Assembly: GCA_028287465.1 (NCBI GenBank)
Contig: JAQBPO010000064.1
Location: forward strand, 1 to 64,000
DNA length: 64,000 nucleotides
Source of the DNA: Fibrobacterota bacterium
GTDB lineage: Bacteria > Fibrobacterota > Fibrobacteria > UBA11236
Direction of reading: 5' to 3'
Shown here one piece after another: positions 35,187 through 44,880 of this stretch. Below the pieces are notes generated by a model. The model ran no database searches. It was not told the DNA's origin and saw only the letters and a list, made by a program, of their open reading frames with translations. Numbering within the stretch: the first letter of the stretch is position 1; the number at the start of each line of letters is the position of its first letter. The translations under genes were made by a program, and so were the position numbers.

Positions 35187-37049
35187 ATGAAAATCGCAGC
35201 GTTTTGCCTGGCCTTGGCGTCCGCGCCGGTCACCCAGGCCGCCATCGAATTCGTCTGGTGCCCCCTTTTCGACCGGGGCGCGGGCGTCAATCATCTCGAC
35301 AACGTCAACCGTTGCGCGCCGGGCGGCCTTCCGCTCAATGATGTACAGAACCTTCCCGATGTACGGATCTATGGGAACGGCTACGAAGGCTCCCTCTCCA
35401 CCGCGATCGCGCCCGCCATCCAGAATGCCTATAACAAAGGGGTCCGGGTCATCGACCTGCCTTTCGTCTACGGCGTCCAGGTCTGGAACAAAACCACGAG
35501 CGTCTGGGCCGATGAGCAGATCGCGGGCTTCAAGTGGCTGGAAGCCGTCGAGAAATTCAATTCGACCCGGGCATTGGCCGACAAGGTCAGGGTCCGCATC
35601 CGGTTCCAGGCGACCGCACAGACGCTGTTCGTGTATACCATCGATTACCTGCCCCGTAGGACGGGGTTGGCGGTGGTCACGGGATTGCCCGCGACGGAAC
35701 CGGGTTTCGGAGCCTGGCAACGCGACGGCAAGGCCTCGAACCTGATCCCCGATCTGGCCAATCCGAAAATCCGCGAAGCCATCGGTACCTATGCCAGGAA
35801 CATCCTGACGGAAGCGAAAACCATCGCCAAGACGACCACCATCGAATCCATGACCCTGGTATTCGACGGAGGCGGGGAAACTTCCCTGTTACCCATATCC
35901 ACCGAATCCATCCCCTATGGATTCAGGGACCGATTGCCCTTCAACCAGCTTTGGAAGCTCGAGGACAAGGCGAAATGGTTCCAGGGCCGCACCTTGCTTA
36001 TCAATACGACCCTGAAGGCATTCGCGACCCAGGTCCATGCCCAGAACAGCCGCCTGGATGGCACGGGACCCGCCGTCAAAGCGGCGATTTTCTACCAGAC
36101 CTGGCCCGGGGACGGGTACTTCCGGGGGGCATTCGATTTCTCGAGCCTGCTCGACGGCACGGGAATAGACCTGGTGCACCATTCCATGCACCCGATCCAG
36201 CTTCCCTATTATTCCGGCGAGGCCGCCACGCGCACCTCGACGCGGGAGGACGCGGCCATCCAGACGAGCGAATTGGGTTCCTTCCTGTCCGTCAACAAGA
36301 GGAAGGCGAACATCACTTACGCCTTCGACGCCGAATATTCCTGGCCGTGGTACAACTTCACGAACAACGAAGAGAAAATCGACTATGTAAGCCGAAAGAT
36401 CACGGACCAGAACGCCACCGGGTTCAAGAACCAGGCGGACGGCTCCATCCGGTACGGCGCCAACGGGACCACTTTCTGCAATTGGTCGAGGTATGACATG
36501 GAAAAGGGATTGTACCGTCCCTCGGACCCCCTCTTTCCCACCGGATCCACGGCCACGGCTTTCGACAAAGTGCTGAGTACGACCGCCAAGACCTCCCTGG
36601 GCGGGACCGCGGCCTTGGGCCCGGCCACGCGAGCCATATTCATCAGCACCATGGGGAAAATGCTCGCCGAGATCGACGGCGTGGAGGGGAAGACCCCGGA
36701 AGCGGTCGCGGCCTATCCCGGCTCCAAATATTACAAGGGCTGGTTCGCCGCGTTCGGCATCTCGCCGTTCAACGAGCGGATCGATTTCATCACCGATAAA
36801 ATGCTTTTGAAGTATCCATCCTTGCTTTCGGATTATACCGAGATTTTCATGCCCTTCGAAACCTCGAAGAGCGTGGACGCGGCCATCTTCAATGTCTTCG
36901 AGGCGGCCACCGACGCGAACAAGGCCAAGATCAGGTTCCAGATGGCGAAGGACAACGGTCTGACCCAGCTGCAGACCTACGATATGTGGAAGTTCAAGGT
37001 CCGGGTCTTCACCGGATTGAACACCTTCGCGAACGGCATCCTCTTCTGA
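35187..37049 (+). CDS. Large secreted protein of unknown function
   Basis: 620 residues, short signal peptide MKIAAFCLALASAPVTQA. The alternation of beta-like and helical segments (GVRVIDLPFVYGVQVWN, ESMTLVFDGGGETS, AAIFYQTWPGDGYF, IDLVHHSMHPIQLPYYSG, NITYAFDAEYSWPWYNF) suggests a TIM-barrel glycosidase-like fold, but I cannot name a family. Asp and Glu at strand ends (FDGGGE, FDAEYS) could be catalytic. No sorting tail is evident. Confidence 0.65.
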   Translation: MKIAAFCLALASAPVTQAAIEFVWCPLFDRGAGVNHLDNVNRCAPGGLPLNDVQNLPDVRIYGNGYEGSLSTAIAPAIQNAYNKGVRVIDLPFVYGVQVWNKTTSVWADEQIAGFKWLEAVEKFNSTRALADKVRVRIRFQATAQTLFVYTIDYLPRRTGLAVVTGLPATEPGFGAWQRDGKASNLIPDLANPKIREAIGTYARNILTEAKTIAKTTTIESMTLVFDGGGETSLLPISTESIPYGFRDRLPFNQLWKLEDKAKWFQGRTLLINTTLKAFATQVHAQNSRLDGTGPAVKAAIFYQTWPGDGYFRGAFDFSSLLDGTGIDLVHHSMHPIQLPYYSGEAATRTSTREDAAIQTSELGSFLSVNKRKANITYAFDAEYSWPWYNFTNNEEKIDYVSRKITDQNATGFKNQADGSIRYGANGTTFCNWSRYDMEKGLYRPSDPLFPTGSTATAFDKVLSTTAKTSLGGTAALGPATRAIFISTMGKMLAEIDGVEGKTPEAVAAYPGSKYYKGWFAAFGISPFNERIDFITDKMLLKYPSLLSDYTEIFMPFETSKSVDAAIFNVFEAATDANKAKIRFQMAKDNGLTQLQTYDMWKFKVRVFTGLNTFANGILF

Positions 37050-37171
37050 ACCCCGGGGTCCGGCCGCCACCCATGGCCGGCGATCGGACCCTTCCTCCCC
37101 CGCCTTGGCCGGATCCGATTCCTTCCCCGTAAGCGGAATTTGGGGTGGAACGGGAATTCGCGATCCTTCGG

Positions 37172-37185
37172 TTCACATTTGTGAA
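37172..37185. promoter_or_regulatory. Palindrome TTCACATTTGTGAA, putative operator
   Basis: A 14-bp palindrome 106 bp upstream of the first ThuA gene, followed by TAAAT. Same design as 4461-4474 and 21092-21105. Confidence 0.5.
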
Positions 37186-37291
37186 TAAATCCTGGTCAAG
37201 GATGCAATCATGCCGCATGCTGGAGTCAGGCGCGCTTTAGATTCCCCAGCGGCAGGGGGAATGCCGAACACATCGGGTGGAGGATACTTCA

Positions 37292-38395
37292 GTGATTGCA
37301 TCGATCATGCGCCGTTCCCATGGATACCCATTCCCTACCATAATGGCCGGATTCGGCCTGGCCGCCGCCCTGCTGTCCGCCGTCCCCGCCGGGGCCCAGG
37401 CCCAGACGCCCTTCAAGGTGCTCGGCCTGTTCAAGGCCGGCTATGACGCCGCCCATATCAATTACGCCCATGAGGCCAATGCCTGGTTCCCGAAGGTGGC
37501 GGCCGAGAACGGCTTCCAGTACGATTCCTCCAAGAACTGGGATCTGCTCAACGATCCCGCCCTGAACACCAAGTACCAGGTGGTCATGTTCATCGATGAC
37601 CAGCCTTCGGCCAGCCAGCATGCCGGGTTCCAGAAGTACATGGAGAACGGGGGCGGATTCATCGGCTTCCACGTCAGCGCCTTCTGCACCAATGCGGCGG
37701 ACTGGGACTGGTACCACAACAAGTTCCTCGGGTCGGGCGCCTTCCGCAGCAATACCTGGGGGCCCACCACGGCCCAGATGCGGGTCGAGGACTCCTCGCA
37801 CGCCGTGACCAAGGGATTCCCTCTCGTCTTCAAGTCCGAGGTCAGCGAGTGGTACAACTGGACCAATGATCTGCGGAAGAACCCGGACATCAAGGTCCTC
37901 TGCTCCATCGACCCGACCAGCTATCCCCTGGGCACCGATCCCAACCAATCCTGGCGCAGCGGGGACAACCCCATCGTATGGACCAACAAGAAGTTCAAGA
38001 TGATCTATTGCAATAGCGGCCACAACGACATGGACTACGCGGCGAATACGGCCAAGTCCCATACCTTCGACAATGCCCAGCACCGCACCCTGATCCTGAA
38101 CGCGCTCAAGTGGCTGGCCGGCCGCACGGTGACCTCCATCGGCGGGAATTTCGCGAACGCGGGCCGCGATGCGCGCATGGACATCCAATGGGGCAATCCC
38201 GGGCTCACCGTCTCCCGGCCGGGCCTGAGCGAGTTCGGAGTCGCCATCCTGGATTTGCAGGGGAACCGGATCACCGGAGGCAGCACGGCCACCGGCATGG
38301 TCTCCCTGGAACGGAACCGCCTCAAGAGCGGGTTCTACGTCATCCAGTCGACCTCCTCGGCCGGCAAGATCGCGCAAACCCTGCGGGTCAGGTAG
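37292..38395 (+). CDS. Secreted ThuA-domain protein 1
   Basis: 367 residues from a GTG preceded by GGAGG at eight bases; an ATG five codons later is an alternative. Signal peptide ends VPAGAQAQ. FKVLGLFKAGYDAAHINYAH, YQVVMFIDDQP, ENGGGFIGFHVSAF and SEVSEWYNWTNDLRK are the ThuA (glutamine-amidotransferase-like fold) motifs. ThuA proteins were first tied to trehalose use and are proposed to act on keto-sugars. It ends in a sorting-type module (VAILDLQGNRITGG, LKSGFYVIQS). Confidence 0.87.
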   Translation: MIASIMRRSHGYPFPTIMAGFGLAAALLSAVPAGAQAQTPFKVLGLFKAGYDAAHINYAHEANAWFPKVAAENGFQYDSSKNWDLLNDPALNTKYQVVMFIDDQPSASQHAGFQKYMENGGGFIGFHVSAFCTNAADWDWYHNKFLGSGAFRSNTWGPTTAQMRVEDSSHAVTKGFPLVFKSEVSEWYNWTNDLRKNPDIKVLCSIDPTSYPLGTDPNQSWRSGDNPIVWTNKKFKMIYCNSGHNDMDYAANTAKSHTFDNAQHRTLILNALKWLAGRTVTSIGGNFANAGRDARMDIQWGNPGLTVSRPGLSEFGVAILDLQGNRITGGSTATGMVSLERNRLKSGFYVIQSTSSAGKIAQTLRVR

Positions 38396-38522
38396 CAGCC
38401 CGCCTTCCGGGCCGCCCGAACCGTAGGGTCAGGACGGCGGCGGAGGCAAGTCCGGCCTTCGCCCCGTCCGCGCCTTCTTCTGCTCATTCGCCTGACCGCT
38501 CTCGCGTGCTTGCCCCGTTTGC

Positions 38523-40163
38523 TTATCGGGCTTTCAGCATCCTCACCTGCTTGATCTTCTCCGAATCCCCCTGGAAAGGTCCCTGCCCTATCCCGTAGAG
38601 CCGGACTTCCGGGACCAGGGTCTCGGGATATTCGCGCCAGGCCTCGGCGAAATCGGCGTTCACCTTGATGAGATGGCCCAGGATGGATTCCCCGAAGCGG
38701 CGCTTCAACTCTTCCGTGGGTTCCGCGTCCACTTCGAAGTAGAAGGCGGGCCTCACTCCGGCATCCGGCGTCTCCAAAAGGGATTGGCAGAAGGAGCGGG
38801 TGATGCGGGCCAGGTCCGCGTCCGCGTACACGCATTGCTCCAGGTCTTCCGGATAGATGTTCGCGCCCATCACGCTCAAGGTGAAGTCGCGGCGCCCGTA
38901 TATCCACAGGAAGGGCAGGCCCAGGCTCGCGCAGCCGGTTTCCGCGATCAGGTCGCGGATATCCCGGCCCGCCTTCTTGAGCGCTAGGGCCATCTCGTCG
39001 AAACGCATCACCCCGCCTTCGTCATGCACATTGTATCGGATGCGCGGGGAAAGCAGGGATCCGCGGGTGATGGTGAACAGCAGTTCGCGGTTATCGTTGG
39101 TTTCGATATGGTGCATGAGGGGATTGTATTGGAACACCATGGGCAGGCGCGAATCGTTCCCGAAGAGCGCTTCCCGCACGGCCGGATCGTCCTTGGCCAG
39201 CCTGCGGATGGCCACCGAGAGCGGCGTCTCCCCCGCGATCCCGATCTCCAGATCCGTGGCCCCGTAGCCGCTGAACACCTGGCGGAAGCGCTTGTACAGG
39301 TAGTCCCGCAGGCCTTCCGACATGCCTTCGCCCCCCACCAGGGCGTTGAGCCGGTACTCCTGCAGGGGGAACCCGCGCTTTTCCGCCGCGTCGATCAATT
39401 GCTTGAGGAAGGGCGGGTAGCCGAGCACCAGGTAGTCGTAGCCGGGGCCGAAGAAGGCGAGGGTATTCAGGATCTTGCCCAGGTCCGGGCCCGTATTCTT
39501 GACGATGCCGTTATGTTGCAAGGCCTGGCCCATATTGATGCCCGTGGCCCAGGCGCCCATGGAAAAGGCGTTGATGGTGATGCCGGGCTTCGGACCGAAG
39601 CAGTAGCGCGCGAAATAGCTGATGAAGAGATGGCTGTCCTTGCGCTCGCGCATATTGCGGACCCAATTGTAGGGCGTGCCCGTGCTCCCGGAGGACTCGT
39701 CGATCATGACGCCCTTTTCGGGGATGCGCCCGCCCACGCATCGGGCTTCGGGGGAGTAGGCCTTGATATAGGTGTCCTTGTCCATCTCGGGGACCCCGGT
39801 CCGGACGCCCCGTCCGCCCAGGTAACTCGCATAAGCCGGTACCTTGCGCGCTGCCCGGTAGAAGGACCGGCGGGCGCGGATTCGGCTGGTCCATTCCATG
39901 TAGCGGGGCGGCAATAGGGTGATCCCCCAAATGAAGGTCTCGTAACGGACGCAGATGAGGGCAAGCAGCAGGTCCCGCGGGCCCAGGGCCAGGAACTGGA
40001 GGCGTTCGAAAAGAGTGGGTCCCGGAGGCGCCTTCGTCGCGGTTGCGCCCGGAGACCGGACTTCCGGAACCTTTCGCGGCTCCGCTCCGGGTCCATTTCC
40101 GGCCCGGGGCTTGTCCAAGGTTTCCTGCGATTCTACGTTCATGGTAGCGTTCATGGTTCCCAT
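38523..40163 (-). CDS. PaaK-like acyl-adenylating enzyme
   Basis: 546 residues; several ATGs within the first eight codons make the exact start uncertain. MIDESSGSTGTPYNWVRN is the AMP/ATP-binding P-loop of phenylacetate-CoA-ligase-like enzymes, followed by FSGYGATDLEIGIAGE, PRIRYNVHDEGGVMRFDE and WIYGRRDFTLSVMGANIYPE with the late domain-turning region. About 70 N-terminal residues are Pro/Ala-rich and probably disordered. It would activate a carboxylic acid as acyl-AMP and then a thioester; substrate unknown. Convergent with ThuA 1. Confidence 0.88.
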   Translation of the reverse strand: MGTMNATMNVESQETLDKPRAGNGPGAEPRKVPEVRSPGATATKAPPGPTLFERLQFLALGPRDLLLALICVRYETFIWGITLLPPRYMEWTSRIRARRSFYRAARKVPAYASYLGGRGVRTGVPEMDKDTYIKAYSPEARCVGGRIPEKGVMIDESSGSTGTPYNWVRNMRERKDSHLFISYFARYCFGPKPGITINAFSMGAWATGINMGQALQHNGIVKNTGPDLGKILNTLAFFGPGYDYLVLGYPPFLKQLIDAAEKRGFPLQEYRLNALVGGEGMSEGLRDYLYKRFRQVFSGYGATDLEIGIAGETPLSVAIRRLAKDDPAVREALFGNDSRLPMVFQYNPLMHHIETNDNRELLFTITRGSLLSPRIRYNVHDEGGVMRFDEMALALKKAGRDIRDLIAETGCASLGLPFLWIYGRRDFTLSVMGANIYPEDLEQCVYADADLARITRSFCQSLLETPDAGVRPAFYFEVDAEPTEELKRRFGESILGHLIKVNADFAEAWREYPETLVPEVRLYGIGQGPFQGDSEKIKQVRMLKAR

Positions 40164-40471
40164 CCTATCCTGCGGTTAGGACGTAACCCGGGGGCGGCTT
40201 GGTTCCTCTCCTGCAAGGGGTTAAGGCTTGGCGGCGGCGCCCGGGGCGCAAAGGCCTGACGCCTGGAAATCCGGGTTTCGAGGGTTTATAGGGCGGATTC
40301 ACACGATTTTGCCCCGCTTTTCAATGATTTCGCCCCCAATCAAGGCACTTTTGGCCTTTCCCCGGTTTGGAGGCAGGATGGCGTTTTCCCTTGGTATTTG
40401 GTCGGTATTTGCACATTCTTCAATAGGTCCCGCCCCCCCGCCCGAAACGTCCAGGCTATGTTTTTCCCAGA
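40164..40471. other. Divergent intergenic region (308 bp)
   Basis: Between the acyl-adenylating enzyme and the third DUF1080 gene. A half-site GATTCACACGA (about 40299) resembles one arm of the shared palindrome; otherwise GC-rich low-complexity runs and no gene. Confidence 0.5.
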
Positions 40472-41530
40472 ATGAGAACCCGCTATTTGATCCTCATTCC
40501 CGTTTGCGCCTCCGTGATCCTGGCCAAGCCGGTCTGGAAACCGCTCTTCAACGGGAAATCCTTCGGGCCGGAATGGCGCTTCGTGGGCGACTCCGCCTTC
40601 TGGACCATCGATCCCAAGGACTCGGCGATCGTCGGGTATTCCGCCACCTCCAAGACGCCCCATTCCCTGCTCTTCACGAACAAGGCCGATTACGATCAGT
40701 TCACGGTGAAATACGCCTATCGCCTCAAGGCCGGTTGCAGCGGGTTCTGGTTCCGCACCCATGGGGCCACGCCCTCGGACGTGGCGGGACCCCAGGTCGA
40801 GATCAAACGCGAAGGCGCCGAGCTGCTCGAAGTCGGATCGATCTACGCCCATCCCGCTCCGGGCTGGGAAGTCCAGCATAGCCGCGCCTACTCGCTCAAG
40901 ACCGCTCCCAAGGTCGACGAATACCAGGAAGTGATCCTGACGGTGAAGAAGCCGAACGTCTACGTGAACGTGAACGGGAGCCAGGCCGTGGGCGAGACCG
41001 ATGCCGCCGCCCTCGCGGCCGGCGCGAAGCCCGCCTGGAATTACACCGGCTCGGAACCGGCCAAGCTGCCCGGATCCTTCGCCCTGCAGGTCCATGAGGG
41101 ATACGCCATCGACGTGCGGTTCAAGGGAATCATGATCCTGGCGGGATGCGGCGACGCGGCTTCGCCCCGCTACGACGGGGAGTTCGTGCCTGGATTCCCG
41201 AGGCAGCCCGCGGTGTATCAGGACGATGGCTCCTGCGGCGGGACCGGCCTGGAACAGGGTGGCCGTGGGGGTCTGAAGGGCCTGGAAGGCTTGGCGTATG
41301 CCCCCCATCTGGGGATGCCGCGGCGGATCGGCAACACCCTGGAATTGGCGGCGACCTGCGAAGGACCGAACACCTTGGACATCCTCACCTTGGATGGTCG
41401 TGCGGTTTTCAACGGTACCGCCCCGGGCGCGCATGTCTATCGGCTCGCGGCGCGCATGGAAGCGGGTCTGTATTTGGCGCGGCTCACCACCCTCAGGGGG
41501 ACGGAAAGCCGCAGGATCCTGGTCACCTGA
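40472..41530 (+). CDS. Secreted DUF1080 protein with sorting tail
   Basis: 352 residues with signal peptide MRTRYLILIPVCASVILA; no clear ribosome site. WKPLFNGKSFGPEWRFVGDS, CSGFWFRTHGATPSDVAG and GSFALQVHEGYAIDVRFKG are the DUF1080 pattern, in a version with less similarity to the other two copies. The last 90 residues carry a linker rich in Gly and a sorting-type module (LDILTLDGRAVFNG, MEAGLYLARLTT). It leads the row of ThuA genes, 61 bp upstream of ThuA 2. Confidence 0.85.
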   Translation: MRTRYLILIPVCASVILAKPVWKPLFNGKSFGPEWRFVGDSAFWTIDPKDSAIVGYSATSKTPHSLLFTNKADYDQFTVKYAYRLKAGCSGFWFRTHGATPSDVAGPQVEIKREGAELLEVGSIYAHPAPGWEVQHSRAYSLKTAPKVDEYQEVILTVKKPNVYVNVNGSQAVGETDAAALAAGAKPAWNYTGSEPAKLPGSFALQVHEGYAIDVRFKGIMILAGCGDAASPRYDGEFVPGFPRQPAVYQDDGSCGGTGLEQGGRGGLKGLEGLAYAPHLGMPRRIGNTLELAATCEGPNTLDILTLDGRAVFNGTAPGAHVYRLAARMEAGLYLARLTTLRGTESRRILVT

Positions 41531-41591
41531 AGGCCAGGCGGTCCCCGGCAAGGGATCGCGATTCGGACATCGGGGAAGAGAATCGGAACGG

Positions 41592-42665
41592 ATGGGTATG
41601 CATTCCAGACATTTGACGACGCGCGTTCTTGCCGGCCTCCTCCTGGCTTCGCCCTTCACGGCCTCGCCCGCGAGCACCCAGGCGCCCGCCCCGCGCTTCC
41701 GCATGATCGTGATCGGCGAGTTGAAGGACGATAAGGGGGACGATGAAATCCATAAGCCCTACGTGGAGGCCGGGACCCTCTGGCTGAACCAGCTGGCCAA
41801 GGACAGCGGATTCGCCGTCACCTATCTCACCAGCCCCAATACCATGACCGATTCCATGCTGGCGGGCATCGACCTGATCTGGCAGATGAACTATACCCCT
41901 TACCGCTGGACGGCCCCGGCCAAGGCCGCCTTCGAGAAGTACATGAACGCCGCCAAGGGCGGATGGGTGGGCGATCACCATGCCTCCCTGTACGGGCCCG
42001 TCCTGACGACGGATACCTGGCCGTTCTTCGCCAAGCTGATCGGCGAGGTCAATTACAAGAACTACATCTCCAAGTTCGCCTCCGGGAACGTCCGCGTGGA
42101 GGCCGCCGATCACGAGATCTTCAAGGGCGTCCCCGCCTCGTTCAATATCGCCACGGAAGAGTGGTACATCTGGGACAAGAATCCCCGTTCCAAGGTGCAT
42201 GTGCTCGCGAACGTGGACGAGAGCTCCTACAAGTTCACGGACCCGGCCGAGAGCGGCGTGAAGATGGGCGATCATCCCGTCATCTGGACCTATGACGGGT
42301 ACAAGGCCCGGAACCTCTACATCTTCATGGGGCACCATCCCAACCTCTTCCAGAATACGGCCTATACCACCCTGCTGCGGAACGCCTTGTTCTGGGCGGC
42401 CAACAAGCCCGCGCCCACGACGGCGGTCAAGCCGAAGGAACGCGCCGGAGGCATCGCCCTGGGTTCCGATACGCGATTCATCACCTTGCCGGCCGGAGGG
42501 CTGCGCGGTGTGACCGTGTCGGACGCGGCGGGACATGCGTTGTACCGCTCCGGGGAACGGGAAGCCGTCGACCGGATCGACCGTTCCCATTGGGGCGCGG
42601 GACGCTACCTGGTGCAGGCGGTTTCGGCGCAGGGCCGGGTCGCCCAATGGCTGGAGCTTCGATAA
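41592..42665 (+). CDS. Secreted ThuA-domain protein 2
   Basis: 357 residues from the ATG at 41592 (another in-frame ATG two codons later); signal peptide runs to about ASPASTQA. FRMIVIGELKDDKGDDEIHK, IDLIWQMNYTPYRW, AAKGGWVGDHHASLYG and ATEEWYIWDKNPRSKVHVL follow the ThuA layout but are the most divergent of the five. The end has a sorting-type module (VTVSDAAGHALYRSG, WGAGRYLVQAV). Followed by an intrinsic terminator. Confidence 0.85.
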   Translation: MGMHSRHLTTRVLAGLLLASPFTASPASTQAPAPRFRMIVIGELKDDKGDDEIHKPYVEAGTLWLNQLAKDSGFAVTYLTSPNTMTDSMLAGIDLIWQMNYTPYRWTAPAKAAFEKYMNAAKGGWVGDHHASLYGPVLTTDTWPFFAKLIGEVNYKNYISKFASGNVRVEAADHEIFKGVPASFNIATEEWYIWDKNPRSKVHVLANVDESSYKFTDPAESGVKMGDHPVIWTYDGYKARNLYIFMGHHPNLFQNTAYTTLLRNALFWAANKPAPTTAVKPKERAGGIALGSDTRFITLPAGGLRGVTVSDAAGHALYRSGEREAVDRIDRSHWGAGRYLVQAVSAQGRVAQWLELR

Positions 42666-42674
42666 GGCTTCGAT

Positions 42675-42702
42675 GGCCGCTTCGCGCGGCCGGATTTTTT
42701 TT
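42675..42702 (+). terminator. Intrinsic terminator between ThuA 2 and ThuA 3
   Basis: GGCCGC-TTCGC-GCGGCC stem-loop (42675-42691), then GGA and eight T. It lies ten bases after the ThuA 2 stop and 31 bases before the ThuA 3 start, splitting the row of genes into two units. Confidence 0.8.
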
Positions 42703-42733
42703 CACTTCGGTGGGGCCGAGGGGAAATGACATC

Positions 42734-43783
42734 ATGTTCGGATTGGCTAATCGCGGTACCGTGATCGATTCCGTATCGTCCAGGATTTTCACGGCGGCCC
42801 TGGCGCTCGCTTTGGTCGGACCGGGGATCGCCGCGGCCCAGACCGCGCCGAAATTCAAGGTTCTGGCCTTCTGCCCCATGAGCGGCGACGCCGGGCATGA
42901 CAGCTATATCCATGAGGCCAACAAATTCTTCCCCAAGCTGGCCGCCCAGAACGGATTCCAATACGATTCCACCAAGAACTGGAGCGATTGCAATCCCGCC
43001 AAGCTCGCCCAGTACAAGCTGGTCATGTTCCTGGACAACCGGCCCGATCAGCAGGCCCAGCGGGACGCCTTCAAGGCCTATATGGACAACGGCGGCGCCT
43101 GGATCGGATGCCATTTCGCCGCCTTCGCGCTGAACAATTCCGCCGTGCCCCAGAACTGGGACTGGTACCACAATGACTTCATCGGATCGGGCGAGTACAA
43201 GAGCAATACCTGGGCGCCCACGCCCGCCTTCCTCAAGGTGGAAGACGGCACCCACCCCTTCATGAAGGGCCTGCCGGGCCTGTTCAAGGCCTCCGCCAAC
43301 GAATGGTACCGCTGGAACAACGACCTGAAGGCCAATCCCAACATCAAGATCCTCGCCTCCATCGATCCGTCCAGCTTCCCCCTGGGCACGGGCCCCAAGC
43401 CGGAGGAGATCTGGCATAGCGGCTATTATCCCGTGGTGTGGACCAATATCAAGTACAAGATGCTCTACCTGAACATGGGGCATAACGATATCGATTACTC
43501 CAACGGCAACAAGGACAAGTCGCAGACCTTCGGCAATACCGTCCAGGACCAGATGATGCTCAATGCCATCCTCACCCTTACGGGCACCGCCCCGACCGCG
43601 ATCTCCGCGGGCCCCCGGGAGGCGGCGACCGGCGCGGCCAAGGTCACCGGTTTCCGTTTCGATGGCGGTACCATGACCATCGCCGCTCCCTCAACGGGCG
43701 GCTTCAAGGCCGCAGGTCCGCCGGACCCCGGATTCGGCGCGGACGGCCGCCGCGCACCCTCGATCCGGATCGTCCCCAAGTGA
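42734..43783 (+). CDS. Secreted ThuA-domain protein 3
   Basis: 349 residues from the ATG at 42734 (GAGGGG ten bases upstream), signal peptide ending GPGIAAAQ. FKVLAFCPMSGDAGHDSYIH, KLVMFLDNRPDQQ, MDNGGAWIGCHFAAF, ASANEWYRWNNDLKANPNIK and LNMGHNDIDYSN are ThuA motifs. It is nearly collinear with ThuA 4, indicating a tandem duplication. The sorting tail is shortened (GFGADGRRAPSIRIVPK). Confidence 0.87.
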   Translation: MFGLANRGTVIDSVSSRIFTAALALALVGPGIAAAQTAPKFKVLAFCPMSGDAGHDSYIHEANKFFPKLAAQNGFQYDSTKNWSDCNPAKLAQYKLVMFLDNRPDQQAQRDAFKAYMDNGGAWIGCHFAAFALNNSAVPQNWDWYHNDFIGSGEYKSNTWAPTPAFLKVEDGTHPFMKGLPGLFKASANEWYRWNNDLKANPNIKILASIDPSSFPLGTGPKPEEIWHSGYYPVVWTNIKYKMLYLNMGHNDIDYSNGNKDKSQTFGNTVQDQMMLNAILTLTGTAPTAISAGPREAATGAAKVTGFRFDGGTMTIAAPSTGGFKAAGPPDPGFGADGRRAPSIRIVPK

Positions 43784-43821
43784 ATCTCCCCATAAAGCCT
43801 TTTACCGGAATCCGGAAGGAC

Positions 43822-44880
43822 ATGACCATGCATTCCAACCCTACCCGTTCCTCCCTCGCCCTGGCGTCCTCGGTGGCCCTCGTCGCCTTCGCATCCTTCC
43901 TCGGGACCGCGGCCGCCCAGGATGCGCCCAAATTCAAGGTGTTGGGTTTCTCCACCACCAAGTCGGACGCCGGCCACGTCAGCTACGAGCATGAGGCCAA
44001 CCGCTGGCTGCCCAAGATCGCCAAGCAATACGGCTTCAGCTACGATTCCACCAAGGTCTGGACGGATTGCAATACCGCCAAGCTGTCCCAGTACCAGGTG
44101 GTGATATTCATGGACGAGCGCCCCGAGGATCCCGGCCAGCGCGCGGCCATCCGCAAATACATGGCCGATGGCGGCGGCCTGATCGCCTGCCACGGGGCCG
44201 CTTTCGAAATGGCCGGTTCCGAGCAGGCCATGAACTGGCCCTGGTACCACGACTCCCTTTTCGAATCGGGCGAGTACAAGAGCAATACCTGGCGGCCCAC
44301 CTCCGCCTTCCTGAAACGCGAAGACAGCACCCATCCCTTCATGAAGGGCCTTCCTGCGCTGTTCAAGTCCTCGCCCAACGAATGGTACCGGTGGAAGGTG
44401 GACCTCCGGACCAAACCGGACATCAAGATCCTCCTCTCCATCGACCCGTCCAGCTTCCCCCTGGGCACCGGTCCCAAGCCCGAAGAGATCTGGTACGACG
44501 GCTATTATCCCGTGGCCTGGACCAATACCAGGTACAAGAACAAGATGCTCTACGTGAACATGGGCCATAACGATCTCAACAGCCCCGCCACGGGCAAGGA
44601 TTCCCAGACCTTCGACAACGATATCCAGAACAAGCTGTTCATCAACGCCCTGCTGATCATGGGCGGCCTGGATCCCACCGCGGTCGCCAAACCCGCCGTG
44701 CAATCCGCCGCCAAGCCCATTCCAAAAACCGCCGCCGGTTTCCATCTCAAAGGCGCGGGCATGACGGCCTCCAAGACCCGCGGCGCCGAGGCCGGGGAGT
44801 CCGAATTCGACCTGCACGGCCGCGCCGTCAGCCGCGAAGCCTCCCCTGTCCACGCCGTCGAGAAAGCCGCAGCCAAATGA
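43822..44880 (+). CDS. Secreted ThuA-domain protein 4
   Basis: 352 residues; ATGs at 43822 and 43828 both follow GGAAGGA, the second at better spacing. Signal peptide ends GTAAAQ. FKVLGFSTTKSDAGHVSYEH, ADGGGLIACHGAAFEM, SPNEWYRWKVDLRTKPDIK and VNMGHNDLNSP align closely with ThuA 3. The C-terminus is Ala/Lys-rich, with only a trace of the sorting motif (EFDLHGRAVSREAS). Its stop overlaps the GH9 start (ATGA), so the two are translationally coupled. Confidence 0.87.
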   Translation: MTMHSNPTRSSLALASSVALVAFASFLGTAAAQDAPKFKVLGFSTTKSDAGHVSYEHEANRWLPKIAKQYGFSYDSTKVWTDCNTAKLSQYQVVIFMDERPEDPGQRAAIRKYMADGGGLIACHGAAFEMAGSEQAMNWPWYHDSLFESGEYKSNTWRPTSAFLKREDSTHPFMKGLPALFKSSPNEWYRWKVDLRTKPDIKILLSIDPSSFPLGTGPKPEEIWYDGYYPVAWTNTRYKNKMLYVNMGHNDLNSPATGKDSQTFDNDIQNKLFINALLIMGGLDPTAVAKPAVQSAAKPIPKTAAGFHLKGAGMTASKTRGAEAGESEFDLHGRAVSREASPVHAVEKAAAK

